From positions 186,001 to 250,000 of the forward strand of contig JAMZAV010001055.1 of assembly GCA_024449915.1 (NCBI GenBank): 64,000 nt of DNA, given 5' to 3'. The DNA comes from Sweltsa coloradensis (taxonomy: Eukaryota; Arthropoda; Insecta; Plecoptera; Chloroperlidae). Shown here piece by piece: positions 13,582 through 26,022 of this stretch (positions are counted from its first letter, which is position 1; every line of letters starts with the position of its first letter). The position numbers were made by a program, and so were the translations under genes. The notes beneath the pieces were generated by a model. The model did not search any database. It saw nothing but the letters and a program-made list of their open reading frames with translations, and was not told the DNA's origin.

Positions 13582-13954
13582 TTTACCTGGAACTCGAATT
13601 TGTGTTTCTTTATATTTTGATGAAACACGAATTTTATTTGCTAATAAATGCAAGATACAAAATAGTTACGTATACCCAAATAATTAAACAACATGCAAAC
13701 ACTTGCCACTTAAAAGAGGCAGCTTTAATGACACATATGCATAAGCCACATCTTGTTTCTATTTGGATTCCTTTAATTAATAGGAAATAGTTCTTTTATA
13801 TCATATTGATTTATAGCTTAAATTTACAATTTTTTATTGTTAACATAATATCTATTTTTATCTATTGTCTTTGTTTGCTTTGATGGTTTTGATAATTAGA
13901 AATGTTTTCTTTTCAAATAGCTTGCAAATAGAAATGGCTTGAAAAAGTTGTTAT

Positions 13955-14679
13955 TGATGAGCGTAGCGAGCGAAGCGAAGATTCCATTTCAATTTCACTG
14001 GAGAAAAAATACCGAAATATTTTTTTCTGTATTTTGTCTGTTTGTTGACACGATTCGGCTAAACCGATACTCCGATTTCGATGAAATTTATGGAGGCCTT
14101 CGAAATCTCTGAAACTAAGACTGCCACGTTTTTGAGCGCAATCGAAAATTAGTTTCTCAATGAAAATCGCAATTTTACGATTTTTTTTCGATTTTAAAAA
14201 ATTTCTTCACTTATAACTCTACATGACTTTATCCGATTGTAATGATTGTTTCACAGAACCTAAATTTATGAATTGATATATTCGTGTGAAATTTGAGCGT
14301 AATCAAATAATTATTTCTCATGAAAATCGCAATTTTACGATTTTTAATTTCTTTGCTATAACACACTACATGCTTTAATCCGATTATAATGATTTTTTCA
14401 CAAACCTTAATTTAATGAATAATATATTCGTGTAAAATTTGTGCGTAATCGAATAATTAATTTCATATGAAAATTTCAACATTACGATTTTTTCCTTTTT
14501 TAAAATCAGATTAATTAAAAAAAAAGTTAATAGTTTTATTAATTTGATTTAATTTTTAAAAAAATTCAACAAAGTTCTGATTTTTCACAGAACAACAGAA
14601 AATCCCCAAAACACATGGCAGCTCAAATTCACCATTTACGCTCATCCAACAACGCGGCGGGACTTAAGCGTTTTCCTAG
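13955..14679 (+). mobile_element. Helentron-like element, family B, copy 2 (long form)
   Basis: Same orientation as the copy 370 bp upstream. The start TGATGAGCGTAGCGAGC has lost one G. The body holds at least two iterations of the block with TTCGTGTGAAATTTGAGCG. The inverse start ACGCTCATCCAA leads into a type-i tail (AACGCGGCGGGACTTAAGCG then TTTTCCTAG) and a following T. Copies 1 and 2 therefore share a body but differ in 3' tail. Confidence 0.75.
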
Positions 14680-15311
14680 TTTAATAAACGGTTGTAGACA
14701 TTAATAATATGAGCTAATCTAACCACAACACACTATAATTTTTTTGTGAAGTTTGTAGTTTATTCTATTTTCAATTCCTTTATAAAACGCTACTATTCTA
14801 AAACATAAATCCACCTTCAACTAGAATTGCTGTAAATTAATAGTTTAGCTCTTATTTCAGCTGTATCGAGCAGCTTGGAGCGTGTAATGAAAGCAATGGG
14901 TGTGTAAAGGTAAGACCCAAGACCAGTGTTCGAACATTTTCGACGACTAATTGAACGACTAATTACTCACATATCATACACGTATATTGGCAGTAATCAC
15001 ATTATCAGTGACGTTTACTTGTGAAGCAATTATGCATAATCACACTGAGTGTGGGGAGTTAATGAGTTTTCGACATTCCCCTCCCAAACCATATTGCCTT
15101 TTAGATTGAAGAGACACCCCGGTTTGTATACTACCGGAGTTACAAACATTTGAAGGCAAAACACATGATACAAATTTATTTTCATTGGGAATACTTTTAT
15201 AACAGTTTAAAGAAAAAACTTTCCACCACCAGTAACACTCAAAATTATATTTGAGATTTTTAAAACACGTGTTGCATGTATTTAACTATAATTAGATTGG
15301 TTCCGAGGTCG

Positions 15312-15598
15312 ATAAATAAATAAATAAAATAAATAAATAAATTGTATTTAGAGTCTACCCACTCAGTTATATAACTGATTTTCAGTGGGGGACAGTAAAT
15401 CAAAGCGACCAAGCCAACCCTGTAGGCCCCAACGCAATCGACGAGTGAGCGATAACCAACCAAAGGTCCATATTTGTAATAGGAAATATAGCAATCAGTG
15501 GTATGGACAGTGCGAACACCCGCGGATTAACGCCAGAATCAACAAGGCCGATTCAGAACAACCTTGAATCTATTATGTGCTTCGTTGCTAGGACGGCT
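15312..15598 (-). repeat. SINE-like repeat family S, copy 1, with AAAT tail
   Basis: Read on the minus strand it starts near AGCCGTCCTAGCAACGAAGC and ends in a TTTA/TTTAT microsatellite (15312-15343). It contains the perfect 14-bp palindrome CAGTTATATAACTG. A closely similar copy lies at 34409-34696 and a truncated opposite-strand copy at 58732-58837. I find no convincing polymerase III boxes, so it could be a SINE or the 3' end of a LINE; the shared frames seen in two copies only reflect DNA similarity. Confidence 0.7.
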
Positions 15599-16794
15599 CC
15601 AAAGTCACCGTTTACAAACTCCTACGACAAGAACTTTTTTATCAACTTTTGTTGTCTATTGATTGATAGTCCAATGGTGTAGAATCCAGATACGTTTTAA
15701 ACAAGTTTTAATTTGTGCTGTTAAACATTACAATGTACATAATTCACACTTGAAAAAATCATTAACAATTCATGCCATTCTCGGTAGTTCGTACATGCGT
15801 CACAGTATTTTAAATTAAGTTTCCGTGCAAATCAAATTATTTTAAAATAGATTAAATCGATTTCTGTCAAATGGGCATGCATTCAGTAGCCTGTCTTACC
15901 TTATTCGGTTCCAGATGTTCTATGGAGTGTTAAGATATAGATTCCATATCACATACCTCTAAATTTCAAACAAGGATACATTTTTAGTTTGTTTCATGAG
16001 AATATTCCATAAGTATTTAACAATAATTTAACAATATAATCATAATATATAAAATGCACATCCAGTAAGTAAATGTTATGTTATAATTTAACTGGTATTT
16101 GATAGTTATGGAAGTATTTTTGGGCTAAAACTAAGTCCTTTTTTAAACGTATACCAATATTTCAACTTTGTTCAAAAGTATTTTTCAAAGTGTGAAATTA
16201 CTATGACTTTTAAAATAAATATTTAATTTAGCAATTATAGTCGAAAAGACCTAATTTTGCTACGTAACTAAGCAATAGGGAAGAAAAAGAGGGTATAATA
16301 ATTCAAAAACACACATTATTCCTAACATAACTAGCATTGAAGAAGCCCTTATACCACCTTAACAAACTAATAAATTTAGTCTTTTCGACTGATAATATAA
16401 ACTTTTAAATACACTTGTTGCAGAAAATATATTTTGTAAGAAAAAATATATTCACTACCAGATGAGTGAAATTGAAAAGCACGTACCACATACAGAGGTC
16501 ATAGGCAATAAACTTTCGAATTACATTTGGCAAACTTAATATTGTGCTTGAAAGATATTGGTACCTTGTTTTACGTCTCCCCCGTTGTAGATAACCCCGG
16601 TTTATGCCCAAGGTTGTTACGCCAATGCCCATAAAACATCAATGTTATAGCCATCACTTCTACCCTTGAGAGAAGCGAGATACAATTTGTGTGAGTAACC
16701 ATTCCCTCCTACGAGCTGGCGTATACGACTGGGAGGCACAGACCTAGAAGAGGTAGGAGATAATACTTATTTGCGTGAAACCTAACTGTGTTAG
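15599..16794. other. No recognisable feature
   Basis: AT-rich DNA with a GC-richer patch at 16620-16760. Nothing is supported. Confidence 0.4.
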
Positions 16795-17333
16795 AGAGGA
16801 AAGTTTCAGCAGTCAACGAATGCTAATTTTTTATAGTAACTATCAAAATAACTTTCAGTAACTTTCCCCAAGTAAATTTTCAAAATTTAGGTTACTTCTT
16901 GTTTGGTAAATTAATTTTAAATATAACTTTGTCAAAAAAGTAGTTGAAAAGTTACTATGCATAACTAAAGTAGCTTAACAAGAGTTATTTATGAGGGAAA
17001 TTATGGACAAGAACTTTAACCTGAAAAGGTATAGGTCTACATTAAACAGTTACATATTTATGTTGAAAGCCGGAATTGCTGGTGTATTGGTACATCGCTG
17101 TGAAACAGGGGTAGTAATAGATGATTATAAACCGTAAAAAGCCTTTTCAGCTGGGTTTTGCTGGTTAATCTTTTTAAATTGTCTTGCCAGTTCCCAATGA
17201 ATATATAGTACATAAAATTTTAACTGTTACTATAAAAAAAAAGTTACTGTTGTGATAAAAGGAACGCGTTACTTACGAAATAACCCAGTTAAGCATTACT
17301 TTCAAAACGTTACTACTCAACTCTGCTTAAAAG
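16795..17333. mobile_element. Possible hAT-type remnant
   Basis: The right edge, read on the minus strand, is CAGAGTTGAGTAGTAACG followed by GTAAGTAACGCGTTCC and further GTTACTTT motifs. Clusters of GTAACGCGTTAC-like strings just inside a CAGAG terminus are typical of many animal hAT elements. The left side has repeated AGTAACTTT motifs but only a weak matching terminus, and no 8-bp duplication was found. No transposase frame survives. Confidence 0.3.
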
Positions 17334-17804
17334 AATGGTTCAGAGGTAGTTACCAAAGCTTCTGGGTAATAAGTATATTTTTTTACATTTTTTTCAATTA
17401 AGTGTGTGCACCAAGGCCTAAATGTATATAATCAGTAAGTATTGAAAAGGCAATGCCTTGTCCATGACAATGAAGCTGTGTATGTAATGATTGTGTTGAT
17501 ACATGACGTATGTTTTGTTATGTTTGTCTTTTCTTCAGAGATTTATTCGTTACACAATCAAACCGGTATATGACTGCAGTCTAATGCGACTTACATTTAT
17601 TTTATTATTAAATACACGCTATTCTTGAAAAATATGTACATAAGCTATTTACATGTTTGAATTGTTATGTACATATTTTAGATATATTAATTTGTTTATC
17701 GTTCGACATCATCCATTCATATCTTCATGTGCGATCATCATCATGACGTCACTATCAACTTATCATTTTATATGCGTGATCAAAGCTCCCCTATGGTTTT
17801 ACTT

Positions 17805-17990
17805 TTCGTCTTTTCCCATCCGTCTGCTTGTGTTACATCTCACGATAGAAACCGGACATGACCTCTGGTTGATCTGAGAGTCTTGTTACATTGCGTTTCA
17901 ACAAGAAACGTAATATGTTTAGCAACTCGGGGGGTCATGGGGCTGAACCTTTATCCTCAGCTAAAGAGTGAATTTAAATAAAAAAGCAAA
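17805..17990 (+). repeat. Dispersed repeat family T, copy 1
   Basis: The ordered motifs CCGTCTGC.TGTG, TCTCAC.ATA.AAACCG(G/A)ACA, then a G-run near 17930 are shared with 44755-44960 and, on the other strand, with 54559-54795. The copies are diverged and without visible ends. Confidence 0.45.
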
Positions 17991-18521
17991 CATGTATCAT
18001 GTTTTCGAACAAAACAAGAATTCAAAAATAAAATTGCATCACAATTGAAATCTCTTGATGTATAAATGCAAGGTTAAAAGGATTTAGATCATGCGTTTTT
18101 AATCAATTTCCTATTCGATCGGTTGACTGACACCACAGATATTTTAAATTTTGCTCAGTTGTCATAGAAATGTCAAATGTCAAATGTCAAATTAAAATGA
18201 TTTTCAGGATTTTGAATGTTGTTAATAAGTAAAAAATTACCATACTCGTGAATTGATCGTGGCTCATATAAACATAAAATATTGATAATCTCCTGCCAAA
18301 TGTCAACATGTGTCCTATTATATTAAATGATAATTGTCCCTTGAATCATAAACAGTAATGTTCATGTTGGGGAAAATTTTAAAAGAACGGTTCTATTGTA
18401 ATTTTCAGTGAACTTCTCTTTTAATGATGTCGAATTTTCACGAGCTTTAGCACACAACTTAATTGGAAAGTATCTAAAGTTGCTCCGTATATGGCACGTG
18501 TTGCACCTCCAAAGCTTAAAA

Positions 18522-18745
18522 CTATTAATAAATGTTAATTAATCAAGAATCCTAAATTTCAGTTTTTATGACAAAGCAGTAGTTAGAAGTTAAAACGATG
18601 CCAACGTAATAATTCGGCAAAAAAATCTTGTGCAAAAACTAAGTATTGCCAAAATTTCAGAAATCTGATGCAGATGTATAAAATCAACACGATCAAAAAG
18701 CTAACTTTTCGGACTAAAAATCGCGGTATTATTATTGAGACGCAT
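18522..18745 (+). repeat. Old dispersed repeat family R, copy 1
   Basis: AATTAATCAAGAATCCTAAA, then CAGAAATCTG.TGC, ATGTATAAAAT and an ATT tract appear in the same order at 19133-19330. The copies are diverged and about 600 bp apart. Just downstream (18790-18945) are many imperfect direct and inverted repeats of AAAGAACTTGAAC. Confidence 0.5.
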
Positions 18746-19116
18746 TATTTTATCGTGTTTCTATTTACGCATTTAAATTTTACTTTTACAAAGACTTTTA
18801 AAGAACTTAGTTCATATTTTAGACGAACTTGAACTTTTTAAAATTTTAGGTTTTAAAAAGAACTTGAACTGTTTAAAAGTTCATTATTTGAGCTGTGAAC
18901 TGAAAATTTTAAAAAAGTTCATTTGAAAAAAGAACTGACCTAACACTGAGTAATGTTACCAAAAAAAAACGCTCGTCAATCATTCATAGGTTATGTTCGT
19001 ATTTATCGCGAGGGTGACACAGACGAACGGGCGTACAGGAAAGTAATGCATGTAATGAAGTTTGGCTCTCTAATATAGTCACGTTGTTTATGAAATATCA
19101 ATAGAGTTGTAGAATA

Positions 19117-19321
19117 CTTTTAATAAATATATTAATTAATCAAGAATCCTAAAATTCTCGGTTACATATTATGACAAAAGCTATTATATAGTTTCAAAAT
19201 GTGCATTATGAGTGTTTGCTTGCTTGTATATGTGCAGCCACGTAGAAATATGTGCCAATAAACTGGCAGAAATCTGCTGCTATATGTATAAAATTAAGAT
19301 AGATTTATGCTAAGAATTGGC

Positions 19322-19372
<51 letters not shown>

Positions 19373-19394
19373 TATTATTATTATTATTATTATT
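19117..19394 (+). repeat. Repeat family R, copy 2, ending in an ATT microsatellite
   Basis: Matches copy 1 through AATTAATCAAGAATCCTAAA and CAGAAATCTGCTGC. The short ATT tract present in copy 1 has expanded here into a roughly 72-bp ATT microsatellite at 19323-19394, with one interruption. Confidence 0.55.
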
Positions 19395-20450
19395 AGAATT
19401 GGGAATTAGTCGAGTTTCAAAATGTATGTCGTTATTACCAACGACTCATTATTATTTAGAAGGGACTGAATAACCCGTGTTGACAAAATTGGTGAGGAAA
19501 TAAACACTGCTTACAGCTCTGATGAAATATTGATTTTCCTATCTCATTATCTCAATTATAGTATCCCATTATTATAAATGCGTGGTACAGTAGAAATAAT
19601 ATTCTTTGGTTCTGAATCTCCCAACGTAACACAACGTTTAACGTAGTCGCACTTCACTCCTACAGGTAGCGCTAGCATCCAGTTCTCGATACTTACGGTA
19701 CAGTGGAGCTCTACTTGAGTGACATTTCACGTTGTAGTTGCAACGGCATTCAATAGAGAGCAGTAGCATGCAGATAGCTTCAAAACCTGTATAGTAGGTC
19801 TCTACTTTATGGGTATTGATTCTCTTATGTCTTCTGCTATTGGTCAGGCAACAAGTGAAATTTTAAACGTGTTTTAAGCGGTAAACACGACGGAAACATG
19901 GTGTAAACTTATTTTAATTTTTCAAGTACGATGTTGGGGAGATTGTCTGTTGCATTGTCGTGTTTACAAAATGTGTGAACTCACATCCTAAATTAATTTT
20001 GTAATCTATGTTTTGTTTGTAAACATTATACCGAAAGAGAAATGATAATTCAGTACATACCATCGTAGGTCCATAGACTCTAAAGCAACTAAAAATGTAT
20101 GCAATGTATTTTCAATTCAATGCTTTTCAATTCGATAAATTTGATAATAATGTCTTGGTTCTAAATGTTTCAAATAGTTCGGTTACAAAAGTAATATTAT
20201 TTTTCCATAATTTGAAAACAAAATAGTAATTGATTAACGTGCATTTGTACATGAATTTTAAAAGCTCTCGCATTACGTTAGCAAAATATATTGGAGTGTC
20301 AAACGTACATTATGAAGTATGTAAAACGTAATTTAAAATATTAGTTTCTAAATTGGGGAGATAAAGAGTCCTGCTCCCATTCGTATGTTCGTTATAGAAA
20401 CAAATGTCATTTGCATTCACATTTTAATGTCAAAATTTTAGTTCTATAAA
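19395..20450. other. No recognisable feature
   Basis: Mixed AT-rich and moderately GC-rich DNA (19600-19800). There are no supportable frames or shared repeats. Confidence 0.4.
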
Positions 20451-20775
20451 CTAGGAAGCTTCGCAAACGCTTTTTCAGGCGCGTTGTTGGATGAGTGTTT
20501 TTTTTTTTTAAACGAAAAATGTGTAAAATTGCGATTTTAATGAGAAATAATTTTTCGATTGCGCTCAAAAACGTAACAGTTCTAAGTTCAGAGATTTCGT
20601 AGGCCTCCATAAATATCGTATATAATACATCGTACAATATCGAGTATCGGTTTAGCCCGAATCGTGTGAACAAACACACAAAAATACAAAAAAAAGTAAA
20701 GAAAGTAAATGATGCCGGATTTTTTTCTCCAGTGAAGTGAAATGGAATCTTCGCTTCGCTCGTTACGCTCATCCA
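20451..20775 (-). mobile_element. Helentron-like element, family B, copy 3 (short, internally deleted)
   Basis: On the minus strand: TGGATGAGCGTAACGAGC start, CCATTTCACTTCACTGGAG, T-rich tract, body truncated after the first TTTTACA-type block, CTCATCCAACAACGC and a type-ii tail ending AAGCTTCCTAG, then T. At 325 bp it lacks the repeated internal blocks of copies 2, 4 and 5. The 143-codon frame over it lies in repeat sequence. Confidence 0.75.
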
Positions 20776-22770
20776 ATAATAGAAAATTACATTCAACAAA
20801 TTCGCAAATCCTACGCTAAAACGCTTTATTTGTTTCAATTTTAATTTGATTTATTTAACGTCTTATCCTATTCAGTTATAAAAACAAGACCAGTCATAAC
20901 AATAAAAATAATTTAATTCGTTATTAAACTTCAAACACGTGTCAAAATTAGGGGGGGGGAGAAAAGATTAAATGTTAATCTATAAAAGCAATTATAAGGA
21001 CAAACCACAGCAAGTACAGGCTACACAAAAAACAGGTCCGGCTAGCTAAAATATCCCTAACGATCATTCTGTAGCAAACTTTACATAATATATACATATT
21101 TCAAGACGAAGGCTTTCGCGGCCCGGAATGACCCGACAAAACAATTTAATTTTAATAAATTAATCATATTTCGTTAGTTTAACTTGTTCACAACACAATA
21201 CAATTTCATATTAGTAAGTACATTATGTGTACGTCAAACGATGTTTTATTTAAATACCCTGGTACATTTTTTATTTTGTGTTCTTTCGTGTGCAATACAG
21301 GTAAGAAATCTCGTTTGATTTATTAGTACAACCAAACAATTCTAGGAAGGCGCAACTTACTTCACAGCTCGTAGTTTTTATCTCTGCGAGAATCAGTTCG
21401 TTTCTCTTACAACCTTGAATATTGTCCCCCACCCAGACATGAACCACCCACCTCTGTCTCTGCGTTGCACGACACGGGTACCACAGATAATATATTATCT
21501 GGACCAGGACAATGTTAGTTGAAATATACTGCACGCCAGTCTGCACTCTACACTCTACAGTACAAGCACAAATAACTACTGTTGCAACTAACAGCTAACA
21601 AGTACCTATCGTATGGGCAAACCATTTTTTCTGACACTAGAATCTGATTTTGTTCATTGTATACAAATTTGTCGACTAAACAGATAATATTGTGTGTCAT
21701 TTTACGCTTTGCCCCAATTTGAATTTCAAAGTTAACTTTTTGAACTCATTTTATGATTGTTTTTCTTCACCCATTTTCAGTTTCAAAAACACATTATATC
21801 GTTATGAATAAATTAAACTGTAAGAATCGTAAGGCGTCTCGGGTTTGGGTAAGCCATATTTGTTTGCTTAGGGGCAGCTAAAAGAAGACAGAATCGCTTT
21901 AGATATATGTTAGTCAACTAAAATACTCCTCCTGTTCCTTCTAGTTCCAAAATCGTCAATTTTAATTGACCATCGAATGGTTAACAAAAGGATGAGTCTA
22001 CAACATTCAAATTTCGCATGAACATTATGTTTATAGTGATAAACGAACATGTGACTCAACAAAGTTTAAGTATTTTAGAAAAGCTGAAATAATGTACCCT
22101 TTTACAATAATTGCGCACTCTAAAATGCATATAAACTTATACACTGCCCTGTCAATATATTCTTAAAATGCTTGGCAAAAAAAAATACTAATAATTTAGA
22201 TGTTATTGTTCTTGCGAATTATATTTTCTAAGCTTTTCAAAAAAATAAAGTCACGGGCTGTGTATAACCTCATGTATTGAGAATGCTCATATGGGAAAGG
22301 TTGTTGAAAAGCTTTCGTTGTCGTTTTATAAGTTTTCCGTGTGCATGGGGTTTCTTACGTTAACAATGAATGTTTCAAAGTGCTTTTTCAGACAAAAAGC
22401 ACTTCCATTCTCACCATCCGTTTGAAGTCCGCAGATATGCACATTATTTTGAGATTCAATAAAAACCACGCTCGTAAGAAGTTCTTTTTGCCCGGTGAGT
22501 TTTGCATTCCGTTTTATAAAATCAACTTTTGGTCAACTAGGTCTGGAACTAGAAAGATGGAGGTAAACAACTTATCTCCACTCGCATACGAACTAGATGA
22601 CAAGAAAACGCAACACCTTGAAAACCGCGGACTAGAAAATGTGTCTTCTTGATTGGATTGTCTTACATCAAAGCAGATATGGGTTCGAGTACGAAGTTGT
22701 TATGGATTATTTACGACCTTTCTCCACAATGAATAGGAAAATAAATGAATAAAATACTGTTATGTTTTAT
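20776..22770. other. No supportable gene
   Basis: Two kilobases with a 103-codon frame at 22341-22652 and a 91-codon minus frame at 21271-21546. Neither shows a recognisable motif or exon boundaries. A short G run is at 20950-20960. Confidence 0.4.
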
Positions 22771-23457
22771 TAGATGAGCGAAGCGAAGACTTCAATTTCA
22801 CTTACATTACCCCAAGAAAAATAGCTCGGGTGTTTTGTTTTTTGTTTTGCTTTTGTTTTTCTGTCTGTTTGTTCGCGCTCTACGGCAAACGGCATAATAT
22901 GCGATCTTGATGAAAATTGGAGGGGACCTTCGAAATTTCTGTACTTAGACTTGCCACGTTTTTTGGGTACAATTGATCAAATATTTCTTATGGTTATCGT
23001 ACTTTTACGATTTTTTTCAATTTTTAACGAGATATTTTCGTAATATTTAGCAACGTTTAAAATCACTAAAATTATATTTGTAATCATTTTAGAGACATTT
23101 GAATAAACGTTTTTCATAGAAATCGTACTTTTCCGATTTTTTTCCGGTTTTTAATACGATATTTTCGTGATATTTGGGCCGATTCTGACCAAACGGGTGG
23201 GGCTACAACGTTTATATTTGACATTGACATAAATATTATGATGATATAGTGCCTTATGAAATAAAAGTTGAAAAAAATTGTTCAAAATTCATAGAAATAA
23301 ATGTTTAATATAAGCTTTTTACAGGTGTATAAATAAATATCAAATAACTATAGAAAAAGTAATGAGATCCCACTTAAAAACGTAATCATTGGACAGAAAT
23401 ATTGAAAAAAGTTCATCCATCAACGCGACTGGAAAAAGCGTTCGCGAAGCGGCCTAG
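22771..23457 (+). mobile_element. Helentron-like element, family A, copy 2
   Basis: The start TAGATGAGCGAAGCGAAG has one change from TGGATGAG. It contains the A body with two partial iterations of the ATATTTTCGTGA block (about 23025 and 23155), TTCATCCATCAACGC and a type-ii tail, GCGTTCGCGAAGCGGCCTAG, followed by T. It is more diverged than the later A copies. Confidence 0.7.
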
Positions 23458-24153
23458 TTTAGATTATTTGCGTAGGATAAAGTAAGTAGTAACACCTAAG
23501 CTAGTATAATGTATATAGCCCTGCCTACTAAATGAAATTTGTTTTAAATATATTGAAATAGAATAATATGATAGAATGAGCAGAATAATTTACGTAAAAA
23601 AGTTATATTTTTGTATTCGATTTCAGAATGGTAGATTGGTGGTATGAATGATGTCGTCACAACCTGAGTTTTTACTGCCCTGATTGTATAAAACTTTTAG
23701 CTCTTATATAAATTGAATTGTGTTTTTATTATTGATGAAAATATATAATTTTATAACCAAACGCTGTTCTTATTAAATTCAATAGAATAATAAACCTAGT
23801 TCGTGGGATAGCACCACTGGACTGGATGGCAGCAATGTCATTAATAAATCCGCAAAGCTATGGCTGGCTCAAAACCGCCGCTTCTTTCGTGTTCTTTGTC
23901 TTGGACGGTGGCCAGAATTCAAATGGTCCAATCAGGAGCGGAGTCTCACCTCGCGTCATCTTGAACGACTGCACCGACGAGCGAGTCTGTCTGCGAGTCC
24001 ACAACCGGATTATTGCACGGATGCACGCTTATATTTCAAATAGAAATCTTCGAGAACACATCTTCACAAACAGTTTAAACGTGTCCATTGTCGTGTGTGA
24101 AATACTTTGATTCTACTCTTCAATATATAATTATGTACATAATATACCTTTGA
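23458..24153. other. No supportable gene
   Basis: A 94-codon frame starts at 23826 in slightly GC-richer DNA. It has no recognised motif, so it is left unannotated. Confidence 0.35.
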
Positions 24154-24434
24154 CATTCAATTAATACGTTAGACGCTCAGTATGGCCGTGGGGAGCGTGC
24201 CAATTAGAAGCCATTATGAAACGGGAAAAACAGCAGTCTAAATGTACGTAAATTTGTACGTATTTACATACACACGGCGGTGCTCGTCCATCCGCTCAAC
24301 AACAAACACAACTCCACAGCCACTTAGATCGGCAAATTGAATTATCTATGTGACAGTGAACCCCTTTCATGATGGCTTCTAATCGGCACGCTCGGGGTGA
24401 AGGATATAGGAGACTGAGCGTCTAGCGCTTTGCT
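24154..24434. mobile_element. TIR element (MITE), family M, copy 1
   Basis: The terminal inverted repeats, about 60 bp, pair GTTAGACGCTCAGT...GAGCGTGCC with its inverse, ...CTGAGCGTCTAGCGC. The inner arms read ATTAGAAGCCATTATGAAA and the inverse TTTCATGATGGCTTCTAAT. A second copy with the same centre (ACGGCGGTGCTCG, CATCCGCTCAACAACAAAC) is at 52493-52779. No coding frame exists. The target duplication is unclear because conserved sequence (ATTCAATTAATA) continues to the left in both copies. Confidence 0.75.
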
Positions 24435-24830
24435 ACGCAAAGCTTATGTATGTCATTGGAATAGACAAACACCTACAAACAACATTATTATCCAGATGGT
24501 GTTATTATAATACTAGGAAACGCTCAGTTGGACGCGTTGATAAGCGAGCACGTGCTATAGCTAGACCCACATTGCACATTTTTATAAAAAAAAAAAAAAA
24601 AAAAAAAATTACGACGTTCGCGTTTCCAGTATTATTTATTATTGCCAAGGTATTTGGGTAAACCCGTGTGTAAACCTTTACTTTGTGGATAAAATCCACC
24701 GCCATCTAGAGGACCTTGACTCCTTGGGAAAAATATCTAAACTCTTTGGTGACAAATAATAGACTGCTTTCTCGAAAGTATTGTGATTACTTCTAGGTGG
24801 CAGTGCATTAGAAACTTCGCGCGTCTTTTC

Positions 24831-24844
24831 GTTGCCATGGCAAC
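24831..24844. promoter_or_regulatory. RFX-type X-box, perfect palindrome
   Basis: GTTGCCATGGCAAC is a perfect 14-bp inverted repeat identical to the optimal two-half-site X-box bound by RFX transcription factors, which control ciliary genes in animals. The motif match is direct. That it acts as a regulatory site is inferred; no obvious first exon is recognisable within the flanking few hundred bases. Confidence 0.4.
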
Positions 24845-24954
24845 GTTACTTTTGTTATAATGTAATTTCCATCTACACTACTTATCGGATCAAAATAAAA
24901 TTAACATATTCGTGACCGGACGGACATTCTAAATGATTTGGCTATCTCAGATTT

Positions 24955-25226
24955 TGTCGCCGGTTAGTTTGAAAAAAAAACTTTCGATTAACTTTAATGT
25001 AACTTTTTAACTTTTTGAACGATTTTGCCACAAAACTAATGGCATTCAATCGAGAACGAAGCTTGCGGATGGTCAAAATTTCAACTCGATCCGAGCCTCC
25101 GTTCGAACGTTATGGCGAGACATACAAACAAACAAACAAACAAAAAAACAAACAAAAAAAACAAAACAAAACCAGTGACTAATTTTTCCGGCAGAGTCAA
25201 ATGGAAACGCTCGCTTCGCTCGCTTA
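24955..25226 (-). mobile_element. Family E: diverged relative of the Helentron-like elements (partial)
   Basis: On the minus strand it starts TTAAGCGAGCGAAGCGAGCG, then CCATTTGACTC. A TTTG microsatellite (25128-25165) follows, then GTATGTCTCGCC, a GAACGG.GGCTCGGATCGA block and TTGAAATTTTGACC. That order of modules (GCGAAGCGAG start, T/G tract, GTCTGT-like string, GATC..TTGAAA string) is the same as in families A and B, though the bases differ. No CCTAG 3' end is visible, so the 3' side is missing or unrecognised. Confidence 0.45.
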
Positions 25227-25481
25227 ATTATTGTAGCGTTTTTGTAATATGTGTGATAGGTCCTCCACTTTGCAACATCCAGTGATGTAGCCTATGAATG
25301 TGAGAAAGCAAAGTGAAGTACGATCAGTTAAATTTGTGTAAATAAATGAAACTGTGTTGATTATTTCGTGTTTTGCTCAAGTGCCACGTGTGTTTGAATG
25401 GTGCTAAAGTGGTGCAATGCTAAAATAACTGCCCAATCGCACCTTGCTTCATGAAATGTTTTTTGATGCAATTTATTTCAT

Positions 25482-25795
25482 TGGGTGAGCGTAACGAAGA
25501 AACATGTTTTGGATAAACTGCCATAAACGTAGTATGTTACGTTTTTTATATCATCTAAAAATATTGAAAATTGAACTTTTAAGATTTCTCCTTATTTTCA
25601 GGTTGATTTGTCTGTCTTTCTTCGTTCCCTTTATCAGACAAACGGCTTCTCAAATTTTGTTTAAATTTAAATGGTATATATCTTCGAAAGTAGCAGAATT
25701 ACGATTTATCATAAATAATTTTTGTAAGTGCCATAAAAAACTTAAGCGTTTTGTTGTTCGTCCAAGAGTAAAAAAATCTTCGCTGCGTTCACCCA
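25482..25795. mobile_element. Family C: small element with inverted GGGTGAGCG-type ends
   Basis: The left end TGGGTGAGCGTAACGAAGA and the right end TCTTCGCTGCGTTCACCCA are inverse repeats. The interior holds TTTGTCTGTCTTTCTTCG and CAGACAAACGGC, resembling the GTCTGTTTGTTCGC and GCAAACGGC modules of family A. Near the right, CTTAAGCGTTTTGTTG resembles a 3' tail. It looks like an element bearing two 5'-type ends. The 98-codon frame inside is not considered a gene. Confidence 0.45.
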
Positions 25796-26022
25796 ATTAA
25801 ATAAATAGCATCCAAAAATCTTTCGTAAAACAATTGATGAGTTCCGGTAATTTTGATCGTCCGCAATGTTTTAACTGACAGACAGCTTACCTAACAGTAG
25901 CAGGCATACTTCAGTTTTTACACACTAAAAACACATTCTAACTTTTGAGACAAATTAATATATTATACACTTTTCAGACATTTGTTACTAAACTTCGTCG
26001 ATAAAAGTTGACCCCTCTCCCT

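Noticed and set aside
20407..20838. 143-codon minus-strand frame (longest)
   Set aside because: Lies almost entirely inside Helentron-like element B3; equivalent frames recur in other B copies because of shared DNA, and are broken in most.
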